Origin: Pseudanabaena sp. UBA1465 | Lineage (GTDB): Bacteria; Cyanobacteriota; Cyanobacteriia; Pseudanabaenales; Pseudanabaenaceae | Reading direction: 5' to 3' | NCBI GenBank assembly: GCA_002325645.1 | Contig: DCSN01000075.1 | Span: 1-22,161 of the forward strand | Length of the DNA stretch: 22,161 bases | Shown: positions 7,116-15,426 of the stretch, piece by piece | Position numbering within the stretch: position 1 is the stretch's first letter | Layout: the number at the start of each line of letters is the position of its first letter | Notes under the pieces: generated by a model | Seen by the model: only the letters and a program-made list of their open reading frames with translations | Database searches by the model: none | Told to the model about the DNA's origin: nothing | Program-made: the position numbers and the translations under genes

Positions 7116-8431
7116 GATTCTTTCCCGTTGTTTTTGCCTTACCCCTAGTTTTTGCCAGCTTTGACTTATTGCCATTGGGAGGATGGAAAGAAGTGGCGAT
7201 CGCGCAGTCATCGCCAACAGAAACTAGATCTAAAGAATCCTATAATCTAGAACTGGCTTATCGAACAGAATTAAAAAGGCTTGTCGATGAAGGGGACGTT
7301 CTCCTTAAACAGAACAAATTTAAACAAGCGATTACCATTTACCAAAAGGCTTTGAATCTTGCCAAACAAAATCGAGATTTGGAAGATCAAGGCATGATTC
7401 TCTGGGCTTTGGGAAGAGTGTATGACCAAGATGGACAGTTTTTGCTTGCTGAGAGTTCTTTCATTGATGGGTTAAAAATAATTGAGGAAGCTGCCAAAAC
7501 CTTCGTAAATTCATCAAAGCAGTTAAGTCAAGTGCGAACAAGAATTTATTTGCATACTGGTTTAGGGCTTGTCTATCAACATATTGGGGAATACGATAAA
7601 GCATCTAATTACCTAAAACGAGCAGTCGGTCTATCAGACAATACCCCCCGCGATCCGCAGTTCCTGACGCTAACCCATTTCGAGCCAAGATTACGCCTTG
7701 GCGAAAACTATTCCCAACTTCGCAAATATCAGCAAGCGATCGATCTCTTTACGGAATGTCGTAATTTAGCCTTGCAAATGGGCGATCGCGAAAAAGAGGC
7801 GATCGCACTGACTGCATTAGGCAATAGTCATGGAGCAATGGGTAATGTAAAGCTTGCGAAAGTTTTTTATGATCAGGCAAAAAGTTTAGGAAACTTTCCG
7901 CGTGAACCCAAAATCTCTAATTCGAGGGAGACTATTGAAGGAGCGCTTGGGGAATTTTCTCGAATCGGCGAATTTTTTGAAAAATTGGTACCTGCTTTAA
8001 CTAAGTCTAGCGTTGCCATCCGTCAGTTATCAAAAGCCACAAGTTCTGATGCAAGGTTTGCAGTTACAGGTAAATTGGCAGATACCCTCGATAAAATGAC
8101 TGGCAATATGCGCGGTATCCTGCACGATCTGCAACAGGGTAACTGGTTGGAGGCGCTCCAAAATCTGCGAGCATTGCAAGGAGATCAATATCAATTTAGT
8201 CAAGAGTCCAATCAGCTTCTATCCCTGATTAATTCTATCAAAAAAAATCCCGATGAGTATCGAAACCTCAATCAGCTTAGTCAAGAAGCGATGAATAGCA
8301 TAAAGGAAGTTTTGCGAGATCTTGGCGCACTCGATTCATCGTTAAGAAGTCGTCGTAAAGAATTTGATAAATCCTATGATTTAGGCTTTATTGACCTAAA
8401 AAAAAACAATTTGAAGATAAATCAGCTTTAG
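7112..8431 (+). CDS. TPR part of a TPR-CHAT protein (frame ends at A-run)
   Basis: The 439-aa product starts with a signal peptide (core about 5-20, cleavage near AIA/QSS at 31). It has TPR-type repeats at about 50-130, 145-180 and 195-270 (for example GDVLLKQNKFKQAITIYQKAL), followed by a helical linker. The frame leaves the family pattern at the nine-A run 8398-8406 and stops at 8431, while the -1 frame, open from 8395, continues the expected sequence (KKKQFEDKSALDQLDD...) into the CHAT domain. The full protein would be about 958 aa. In the 0 frame the sequence at 8401-8407 is A AAA AAC, a classical -1 slippery heptamer. So this is a programmed frameshift or transcriptional slippage, a recent inactivating indel, or an error in homopolymer length. 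Start overlaps the DUF928 stop (ATGA). Confidence 0.85.
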   Translation: MRFFPVVFALPLVFASFDLLPLGGWKEVAIAQSSPTETRSKESYNLELAYRTELKRLVDEGDVLLKQNKFKQAITIYQKALNLAKQNRDLEDQGMILWALGRVYDQDGQFLLAESSFIDGLKIIEEAAKTFVNSSKQLSQVRTRIYLHTGLGLVYQHIGEYDKASNYLKRAVGLSDNTPRDPQFLTLTHFEPRLRLGENYSQLRKYQQAIDLFTECRNLALQMGDREKEAIALTALGNSHGAMGNVKLAKVFYDQAKSLGNFPREPKISNSRETIEGALGEFSRIGEFFEKLVPALTKSSVAIRQLSKATSSDARFAVTGKLADTLDKMTGNMRGILHDLQQGNWLEALQNLRALQGDQYQFSQESNQLLSLINSIKKNPDEYRNLNQLSQEAMNSIKEVLRDLGALDSSLRSRRKEFDKSYDLGFIDLKKNNLKINQL

Positions 8432-8460
8432 ATCAATTAGATGATCTGGTTAAAGGTGCT
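8395..8460 (+). other. Frame junction of TPR-CHAT gene (slippery A9 run)
   Basis: Nine A at 8398-8406 followed by C give A AAA AAC in the 0 frame. A -1 shift there, or one extra A, joins the TPR frame to the CHAT frame with uninterrupted family-like sequence. Downstream, AGATCA (8430-8435) and TGATCT (8442-8447) can form only a weak 6-bp stem. I see no strong Shine-Dalgarno-like stimulator just upstream. This favours transcriptional slippage or indel over a strongly stimulated ribosomal frameshift. Confidence 0.6.
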
Positions 8461-8469
8461 TCATTCAGA

Positions 8470-9987
8470 ATGGGAAAAGCTTCCCTGAATGCTGCTCGAA
8501 GTTCAGTGGAAGTCGCCAAAAAATCTGGTAGCCCTTTGGTTTATGGAGCCGCTTTGCATGATCTCGGTTCTGCCTATAAGGATAATTTAGATTATCCCCA
8601 AGCCGAGCAAGCCTTAATGCAAGCGATCGCTATTTGGGAAAAATTACGGGTGGGATTAGAAGATAAAGAATCCTATCGTGTCTCTCTATTTGAAACCCAA
8701 ACCGCGACTTATCAAAACCTGCAAAAGGTGAGAATCGCGATGGGGAAATATCCTGAAGCCCTAGAAGCGGTTGAACAGGGGAGGGCTAGAGCCTTTGCTG
8801 CATTACTATCAAGTAAATTATCAAGCGATCGCCTGCAAAAATATACAGAACCATCGGTCAAAGTTTCGCAACTCCAGCAAATTGCGCGTGAGCAAAATCT
8901 CACGATTGTTTCTTATTCTCTAATTACTAGTACTAGCATCAATATATCGCAACCCCTATTAGGTATGAGTGAACTCTATGCTTGGGTGATCTCGCCCGAT
9001 GGCAAAATCAACTTTCGTAAATTAGATATAAATAAATGGGAAATAGAGAATGGCAAGTCACTTAGAGAAGTCATTGCCGATTTGCAAACAAGGCTCACTC
9101 GTTCTAGCGGCACACGCATTCCTAACCCACTCAAACCCATACCAGCCGATGAATTAGATGACTCTCCCGATGAATTAAAGGAACTTTATCGTTTATTAAT
9201 TCAACCGATCGCGGAATTTTTGCCTAAAAATCCTGAATCTCAGATTGTATTTGTTCCCCATGATGCGTTGTTTCTAGTTCCCTTTGCCGCCCTCAGAGAA
9301 CAATCGGGCAAATATCTCATAGAGAAGCATACTATTTCCTATGCACCCTCCATTCAAGTACTAGGATTTACCGAAAAATTACGATCTAGCCCCAAGGGAT
9401 TAGAAACCCTATTAGTCGGTAATCCTAAAAATGATTTAGCGGATCTGCCTAATGCCGAGAATGAAGTAAAGGCGATCGCCCAACTCTTTAAAACTAAATC
9501 GATCATCGGTAAAGATGCCACAAAAACGGCGATCGTTGCCAAAATGCCCGAAGCTCAAGTTATTCATCTTGCCACCCATGGTATTTTTGATGATCAAAAT
9601 GGCTTGAATAGCGCGATCGCCCTCGCGATCGATGGCAAAGAATCCCATTTACTTACTGCCGCTAATATTTTGCAACTGCATCTCAAAGCCAAATTAGTAG
9701 TACTTAGCGCCTGTAATACTGGCAAAGGTAAAATCACAGGGGATGGGGTGATTGGTCTATCCCGCGCCTTTATTTTGGCGGGTACACCGAGTATTATCGT
9801 GTCATTGTGGAATGTGCCTGATACGGAAACAGGGACATTAATGGTGAATTTTTATCAAAATATGCAGAATATGCAAATTAATGGCGATCGCGCCCAAGCT
9901 TTACGCCAAGCAATGCTAGTAACGATGCGCGAGTATCCCCATCCACGCAATTGGGCCGCGTTTACACTAATTGGCGCGAGAAAATAA
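8470..9987 (+). CDS. CHAT (caspase-like) domain part of the TPR-CHAT protein
   Basis: Counting from ATG 8470 the product is 505 aa; the frame is open back to 8395 and most likely continues the TPR gene. One more TPR (GAALHDLGSAYKDNLDYPQAEQALMQAI) precedes the CHAT domain. This has the conserved PEALEAVEQGRARAFAALL opening, the catalytic His370 in HLATHGIFDD and Cys415 in VVLSACNTGKG, and ends with the SLWNVPDTETGTLMVNFY and HPRNWAAFTLIGA motifs. Both members of the Cys/His dyad are present, so the protease is probably active. CHAT proteases cleave protein partners, for example in type III-E CRISPR and gasdermin systems. TPR-CHAT proteins of cyanobacteria often sit, as here, with CHASE2 and DUF928 genes, and their substrate is unknown. 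If the frame is not restored, translation could restart at 8470 and give a leaderless cytoplasmic protein. Confidence 0.9.
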   Translation: MGKASLNAARSSVEVAKKSGSPLVYGAALHDLGSAYKDNLDYPQAEQALMQAIAIWEKLRVGLEDKESYRVSLFETQTATYQNLQKVRIAMGKYPEALEAVEQGRARAFAALLSSKLSSDRLQKYTEPSVKVSQLQQIAREQNLTIVSYSLITSTSINISQPLLGMSELYAWVISPDGKINFRKLDINKWEIENGKSLREVIADLQTRLTRSSGTRIPNPLKPIPADELDDSPDELKELYRLLIQPIAEFLPKNPESQIVFVPHDALFLVPFAALREQSGKYLIEKHTISYAPSIQVLGFTEKLRSSPKGLETLLVGNPKNDLADLPNAENEVKAIAQLFKTKSIIGKDATKTAIVAKMPEAQVIHLATHGIFDDQNGLNSAIALAIDGKESHLLTAANILQLHLKAKLVVLSACNTGKGKITGDGVIGLSRAFILAGTPSIIVSLWNVPDTETGTLMVNFYQNMQNMQINGDRAQALRQAMLVTMREYPHPRNWAAFTLIGARK

Positions 9988-10001
9988 AGTGGCTACCTCG
10001 C

Positions 10002-10020
10002 TTGCTTGAAAAGCGCTATA
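10002..10020 (+). repeat. TTGCTTGAAAAGCGC motif upstream of thiS
   Basis: The 15-mer TTGCTTGAAAAGCGC followed by (C)TATA begins at 10002 in the gap between the CHAT gene and thiS. The same 15-mer occurs at 20918-20932 upstream of the hemerythrin gene, again 40-60 bp before the start codon. It may be a shared promoter-proximal element or a short interspersed repeat. Confidence 0.5.
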
Positions 10021-10075
10021 AGATCGAGATAGCATTACAAATAAAAGCTTAAACCTAATATTTATCTTAATATCT

Positions 10076-10279
10076 ATGATTACGTTGCAAGTAAATGGTG
10101 ATCATCGCACCTGTGAGCCAAATCTCACCATGACCGAATTACTGAAATATTTAGGACTAAATCCTCGCCTAGTGGCGGTGGAATATAACGGTGAGATTTT
10201 ACATCGGCAACTTTGGGAAGACACGATTATTCAAAATAGCGATCGCCTAGAAATTGTAACTATCGTTGGTGGGGGATAG
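10076..10279 (+). CDS. thiS: ThiS, sulfur carrier protein for thiamine synthesis
   Basis: This is a 67-aa ubiquitin-like protein with the expected length. It starts MITLQVNGD and shows the EP(N)LTMTELLKYLGL helix and VAVEYNGEILHR strand. It ends with the functional di-glycine tail (VTIVGGG), which is adenylated and converted to a thiocarboxylate that donates sulfur to the thiazole ring. It stands alone: no thiG, thiE or thiF is next to it and no TPP riboswitch is evident upstream. A MoaD-like or other beta-grasp carrier is the alternative, but ThiS fits best by sequence and length. Confidence 0.88.
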   Translation: MITLQVNGDHRTCEPNLTMTELLKYLGLNPRLVAVEYNGEILHRQLWEDTIIQNSDRLEIVTIVGGG

Positions 10280-10301
10280 CCCATTTGTTTTTTGATTAGT
10301 A

Positions 10302-10391
10302 GGACTTACGCAAAAAAAAACGCATCGCAAGGGCAATTCATGAATTGTCCTTGCGATGCAATGCAGGTTTCAAGTCATTTTGCGTAAGTCC
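10302..10391. mobile_element. 90-bp TA-flanked MITE-like element
   Basis: GGACTTACGCAAAA at the left end and its exact reverse complement at the right end form terminal inverted repeats, bounded by TA on both sides (10300-10301 and 10392-10393). TA target use is the signature of IS630/Tc1-mariner elements, so this is probably a non-autonomous derivative. The interior is a 38-bp palindrome (10322-10340 with 10341-10359) starting GCATCGCAAGG, with one G-T wobble and no loop. It has no coding capacity. Located 22 bp after thiS, it may also act as its terminator. Confidence 0.65.
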
Positions 10392-10400
10392 TAATTAGTA

Positions 10401-10451
10401 CAAATAAATTTTCAAAAAGCTTGCTTTGCAAGCTTTTTGAAAATTTATTTG
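10401..10451. repeat. Perfect 24-bp inverted repeat with 3-nt loop
   Basis: Positions 10401-10424 are the exact reverse complement of 10428-10451, separated by TTT. The inner core reads AAGCTTGC-TTT-GCAAGCTT. It is 9 bp from the MITE-like element. The 315-bp thiS-to-kinase gap is thus mostly repeat DNA; the remaining part (10452-10594) includes an AGCGAGCGCAGCGCACTC stretch and AT-rich sequence just before the kinase start, with no gene visible. Confidence 0.8.
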
Positions 10452-10594
10452 GGTTTTAAGCGAGCGCAGCGCACTCTATCTACTTTCGCTGTTTAAGTAT
10501 CGTAGAAAACCAATATATCTTGGTAACTTAAGTCAAAATAATGACACAAATATTTTTATAGCCTGCATTCAACAAAATACAAGCTAAATGATAC

Positions 10595-13500
10595 ATGCTT
10601 GAAAATACAGCTAATCCAGAAAATCAAAAATTCAGAAAAGTTTCGATCCGACTACTAATAACTTTTCCTTTTATTATTCAAATAATTGCGGCTGTAGGGA
10701 TTATTGGCTATTTCTCTTTTCAGCATGAACAAAAAAAAGCTAATGATTTTAGTAGTAAATTAAGAACTAATACGATTAGGGCTTTAAAACAAGAGATTAG
10801 TGATTATTTGCGATCGCCGATGCAAGCCCTCAAGCTCAATATTCAAGCTCGCAAAACTGATCCTATTGACACACAGCTATCTTCGGATATTATTCAGCAA
10901 TTTACAAGATTAACAAGTATCTTTTCAACAATAAACGATATTAATATAGGAGATAAGTCAGGTAACTATATTGGGCTTATTCGTCAAGATAATAGATTCA
11001 CATTAAAAATTACTGATAAATTTCCAAGGCTAAGTTGGTATCAATATGATTCCAATGGAAACTTAGGTTCTGCATTATCTAATGATTCATCTAATGATCT
11101 AAATTACGATCCTCGTAATAGTATTTGGTATCAAAAAGCGATCGCTAATAAAGATTTGGTATGGACTGATATTTATCCATTAGCTAATAGCATTGATCTT
11201 GGCATTTCTGCCACTCAAGCTCTTTTTGATAGCCAAGGTAATCCTCAACACGCGATCGCTGCAAGTTTAAATTTAAGTAAAATCAGCGACTTCCTTGAGA
11301 AAGCACGAGTTAGTCCTTCGAGTCAAATTTTTATCGTTGAAAAGTCAGGTTTGATGGTAGCATCATCGACAAAAATGACTCCATTAATCCTTAAAAAAGG
11401 GGACAATATTCAACGAATCAACGCTAGTGAGAGTGATAATGCTGTTATTCGAGAAACAATAGTTGCGACCAATAATTTGCTGGGACGGATTGAGAAAATC
11501 CAAGATATTAAACAGCTAGAAATTGATGTTTCTAAAAGCAGTGATGGCAACACAAAACCAGAAAAACAAATCATTGAAATATATCCCTATCAAGATCCTG
11601 CTGGATTAGATTGGTATATTTTTATTGTTATCCCTAAGTCAGATATTATCTCAAACCCTTATGAAGGTTCAGATTCAATTCTGTGGCTATGTATTTTTGT
11701 CGGGGGTATTTTAATCATTTTAGGTATTCTGACAACACGCTTGATTGTGAAGCCGATCTTTCAATTGCGAGATGCGAGTTTAGCGATCGCCTCTGAAAAA
11801 TTTGAGCAGCCGATCCCCAATTCTCGAATTAGTGAAATCAGCATCCTCGCCCATTCTTTAGACTGCATGAGATTGCAACTCAGTCAATCTCGCGAACAAT
11901 TACAAGATTATTCGCGATCGCTAGAGCGCAAGGTCGAAGAACGCACAAGTGAACTAGAAAAAGAAATTGGCGATCGCATAGCCATTGAAAATGAATTACA
12001 AGAAAAAGCGGTGATAGTCAGCCAACACTATCAAGTTCTAAATGATCTTGCCAAGGAAGAATCAATTCGTCTGGGAGATCTGAGTGTTTGTATTCAAAAG
12101 TTGACTGAAGCAGTAGCAAAAACTATTGGAGTTGAGCGCAGTAGTGTTTGGCTAGTGAAAGCAGAAAGACGTAATTGGATTTGCGTAGATTTATTCTTGT
12201 TAAGTTTAGAGACCCATATCATTGAGTCTAATTTTATACCGACAAGTGTTCTCAAACATTTTGGCAAACTAAAAACTGAATTAGCAATTTCAGTTAATGA
12301 TGCTTTAAATGATGATCGGACGAAATCGTTAACTGATGAATATCTGATCCAACTTGGCATTACTTCGATTTTAGAAATACCATTGCAACATAACAACGAA
12401 TTAGTGGGAATGCTTTGTCTAGAGCATACTGGAGAACCAAGAAATTGGTCTTTGCTGGATCAAAGTTTTGCTCGCTCCATTGGCGATCTCGTAGCTCTGG
12501 CGATCGAAAGTGCAAATCGTCAGTTAGCGGAGAAACAACTAAAAGAGAGCGAAGAGCGTTGGCAATTGGCTCTAGAAGGTAATAATGATGGTATCTGGGA
12601 TTGGAACTGTAAAACCAATGAAGCATTTTATTCACCTCGATACCAGACTATGCTTGGTTATGGTGAAAATGAGTTAGTTGCTCGTGCTGACACATGGCGC
12701 AGTCTCCTTCATCCTGAAGATTTGGAATTGGCAATCAAAACGACAAATGATTATCTAGAAGGAAAGACATCTACTTATATGTTGGAGCATCGTTTGCGTT
12801 GCAAGGATGGCAGCTATAAATGGATTTTAGCTAGGGCGAAAGCTTTGTTTGATGAACGGGGAAAGCCGATCAGGATGATTGGTTCTCATACAGATGTTAC
12901 CGATCGCCGTAGGTATGAAGAAGAGTTGCAGAAACGTGCGACTACCCTTAGCTTACATAACCAAGTTTTAGCAAAATTAGCTGGAGATGAAAAGCTACGA
13001 TTAGGAGATTTAAAGGCGAATATTAGACTCTTAACCGAAACCGTCGCCCAAATCCTGAATACCGAAAGAGTCAGTCTTTGGATGGCAAAGCATGAGAGTG
13101 TTTATTGGGAATGTCTTAATCAATTTATCCTAAGCCCTCATCAACATATCAGTGAGCCAGACCTAGCGATCACCAATTATCCTAACTATCTAGCATCATT
13201 GCAATCTGAATTAGTCCTGCCCATTACTGATGCAATCAACGATCCTCGCACCTGTGAGCTTGCCGCAGATTATCTTTCAGGATTGGGGATTAAATCTATG
13301 TTGGAAATTCCCATTCGCCGAGATGAAGTGACGATCGGGGTATTGTGCATTGAACAGACAGGATACTTGCGGAAATGGACTTTAGAAGAGCAGAGCTTTG
13401 CTAGGTCTATTGGCGATTTGGTAATTCTTTCGCTGGAATCTTCTAACAGGAATATAGCGGAGCAGCAGCTAAAGGAAAGCGAAAAACGTTGGCAACTGGT

Positions 13501-15352
13501 GCTAGAAGGTAATAATGATGGCATTTGGGACTGGGACTGCACCACCAATGAAGTATTTTTCTCAGCTAGATATAAAACGATGTTGGGATATGAAGAGAAT
13601 GAACTAACTCCAGATGTTGATTCTTGGATTGAATTAATTCATCCTGAAGATTTTAATCACGTCATGTCAACGGTTGAAAGCTATTGGGCAGGAGAAATTC
13701 CTCACTATATAGCCGAACACCGAGTCCAATGTAAAGACGGCTCTTATAAATGGATTTTGGCAAGGGGAATGGCTCTTTTTAATAACAGAACGCCCATCAG
13801 GATGATTGGCTCGCATACAGACATCACGGCGCGTAAGCAAACTGAGTTTGAACTTGCCAAGGCAAAAGAGGATGCAGATTCGGCAAATAGGGCTAAGAGC
13901 GAATTTTTGGCAAATATGAGCCATGAGTTAAGAACACCACTCAATGGTATTCTTGGCTATGTGCAGATTTTGCAACGCGATCGCAATTTAATGCCTAAGC
14001 AAATTGAAGGTATTAATGTTATTAAGCAATGTAGTCATCATTTGTTGAATCTAATTGCGGATATTCTCGATTTATCAAAAATCGAAGCTCAGAAGATGGA
14101 ATTAATTGAAAGTGATTTCCATCTTCTCGGTTTCTTGCAGGGTGTTGTCGAAATTTGTGCGATCAGGTCGGAGCAGAAAGGTATCACATTTACTTATTTA
14201 TCCTCAGGAAATTTACCCATGGGGGTCGTTGCCGATGATAAACGTCTCCGCCAAGTTTTACTTAACTTAATCGGTAATGCGATTAAGTTTACAGACAATG
14301 GCGGTGTAACCTTTAGGGTTCAGGCGATCGCTCCCGATATTACTTGTTCGGATTTAGGCGATCGCCAGATTCGGGATATACACAAAATTCGATTTCAAGT
14401 TGAAGATACAGGGATTGGGATCAGCACAGAACTTCTAGAAAATATATTTTCTCCCTTTGAGCAAGCGGGGAATTCGCAGTCAAAATCTGAGGGTACGGGT
14501 TTAGGTTTAGCAATTAGTCAAAATATTGCTAAACTCATGGACAGTTCCATACAGGTCAAAAGTGAGCTAGGGAAAGGTAGCACATTTTGGCTGGATTTAC
14601 ATTTAAAAGCAACGAATCTTGATTTTGATTGTCTTCAAACTAATAGCCAATCGAAACAGCGCAAAATTGTCGGATTTGAAGGCAGCAGTCAAACAATTTT
14701 ATTGGTTGATGATAAGTGGGAAAATCGGATGGTGTTAGTAAAATTACTAGAAGAAATTGGATTTTCGATCATTGAGGCAAATAATGGCAAAGAGGCTCTA
14801 GACATAGCACCTGAAGTAAATCCAAATTTGATTATTACTGATTTAGTGATGCCAGTAATGGATGGGTTTGAAATGATTCGACAATTTAGGCGATCGCCAG
14901 AATTTAGTAACATTGTGATTATTGTTACTTCGGCAAGTGCATTTAGTAAAGATGAAGATCAAAGCCTAGAAATGGGAGGAGATGATTTTTTACCTAAGCC
15001 AATTCAATTTGACGATTTGCTGAATAAAATTCAAAAACATCTCACTATAAACTGGATATACGAAGAAATAAAATCATCTCAAAATTCCAATCTTTCAGAA
15101 ACTAATTTAATTGATGTAACAACTATAATTGACAATAAAAAAATTATGAAGGCTCCACCGATTATAGAACTAGAAATCCTTTATGATCTAGTAATGCAGG
15201 GTAATATTAACGGAATTGTTGAACGTTCTATAGAGATTGAAAAACTAGATAGTGATTTTACTCCATTCGCTCAGGAGTTACAAAAGATGGCAAATGATTT
15301 TCAGATTAAGAAGATCAAAGAATTTGTTAAATCCCATAGCAATCCTAAATGA
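10595..15352 (+). CDS. Hybrid sensor histidine kinase (Cache-HAMP-[GAF-PAS]x2-HisKA-HATPase-REC)
   Basis: The 1585-aa protein is a membrane sensor. A helix at about 20-41 leads to a periplasmic dCache-like domain (about 45-355, with DPRNSIWYQKAI and FIVEKSG typical of it). A second helix (about 361-384), HAMP (about 385-437) and a coiled coil follow. Next come GAF (about 473-640), PAS/PAC (655-775), then a second GAF (783-950) and PAS/PAC (964-1080) that are close copies of the first pair. HisKA has the H-box NMSHELRTPLNG with His1110. The HATPase shows the N box LLNLIGNAIKF and the G boxes DTGIGI and GTGLGL. REC (about 1366-1480) has phospho-acceptor Asp1416 in ITDLVMP and KP at the end. The C-terminal 100 residues have no recognised domain and no HPt histidine is evident. 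The next gene, 74 bp away, is a REC-GGDEF-EAL protein, the likely relay partner. Confidence 0.93.
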   Translation: MLENTANPENQKFRKVSIRLLITFPFIIQIIAAVGIIGYFSFQHEQKKANDFSSKLRTNTIRALKQEISDYLRSPMQALKLNIQARKTDPIDTQLSSDIIQQFTRLTSIFSTINDINIGDKSGNYIGLIRQDNRFTLKITDKFPRLSWYQYDSNGNLGSALSNDSSNDLNYDPRNSIWYQKAIANKDLVWTDIYPLANSIDLGISATQALFDSQGNPQHAIAASLNLSKISDFLEKARVSPSSQIFIVEKSGLMVASSTKMTPLILKKGDNIQRINASESDNAVIRETIVATNNLLGRIEKIQDIKQLEIDVSKSSDGNTKPEKQIIEIYPYQDPAGLDWYIFIVIPKSDIISNPYEGSDSILWLCIFVGGILIILGILTTRLIVKPIFQLRDASLAIASEKFEQPIPNSRISEISILAHSLDCMRLQLSQSREQLQDYSRSLERKVEERTSELEKEIGDRIAIENELQEKAVIVSQHYQVLNDLAKEESIRLGDLSVCIQKLTEAVAKTIGVERSSVWLVKAERRNWICVDLFLLSLETHIIESNFIPTSVLKHFGKLKTELAISVNDALNDDRTKSLTDEYLIQLGITSILEIPLQHNNELVGMLCLEHTGEPRNWSLLDQSFARSIGDLVALAIESANRQLAEKQLKESEERWQLALEGNNDGIWDWNCKTNEAFYSPRYQTMLGYGENELVARADTWRSLLHPEDLELAIKTTNDYLEGKTSTYMLEHRLRCKDGSYKWILARAKALFDERGKPIRMIGSHTDVTDRRRYEEELQKRATTLSLHNQVLAKLAGDEKLRLGDLKANIRLLTETVAQILNTERVSLWMAKHESVYWECLNQFILSPHQHISEPDLAITNYPNYLASLQSELVLPITDAINDPRTCELAADYLSGLGIKSMLEIPIRRDEVTIGVLCIEQTGYLRKWTLEEQSFARSIGDLVILSLESSNRNIAEQQLKESEKRWQLVLEGNNDGIWDWDCTTNEVFFSARYKTMLGYEENELTPDVDSWIELIHPEDFNHVMSTVESYWAGEIPHYIAEHRVQCKDGSYKWILARGMALFNNRTPIRMIGSHTDITARKQTEFELAKAKEDADSANRAKSEFLANMSHELRTPLNGILGYVQILQRDRNLMPKQIEGINVIKQCSHHLLNLIADILDLSKIEAQKMELIESDFHLLGFLQGVVEICAIRSEQKGITFTYLSSGNLPMGVVADDKRLRQVLLNLIGNAIKFTDNGGVTFRVQAIAPDITCSDLGDRQIRDIHKIRFQVEDTGIGISTELLENIFSPFEQAGNSQSKSEGTGLGLAISQNIAKLMDSSIQVKSELGKGSTFWLDLHLKATNLDFDCLQTNSQSKQRKIVGFEGSSQTILLVDDKWENRMVLVKLLEEIGFSIIEANNGKEALDIAPEVNPNLIITDLVMPVMDGFEMIRQFRRSPEFSNIVIIVTSASAFSKDEDQSLEMGGDDFLPKPIQFDDLLNKIQKHLTINWIYEEIKSSQNSNLSETNLIDVTTIIDNKKIMKAPPIIELEILYDLVMQGNINGIVERSIEIEKLDSDFTPFAQELQKMANDFQIKKIKEFVKSHSNPK

Positions 15353-15376
15353 GTCATAAGAAAACCAATCTGATAA

Positions 15377-15396
15377 CAAGGGACTTAAGCCCCTTG
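15377..15396 (+). terminator. Short hairpin between kinase and GGDEF-EAL gene
   Basis: CAAGGG (15377-15382) pairs with CCCTTG (15391-15396) around an 8-nt loop, followed by a pyrimidine-rich CCTTTCTC. At six base pairs and without a clean T-run it would be a weak or partial terminator, so read-through from the kinase gene into the REC-GGDEF-EAL gene is likely. Confidence 0.35.
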
Positions 15397-15426
15397 CCTT
15401 TCTCGCAAATTATTTAAATTAAAGTC

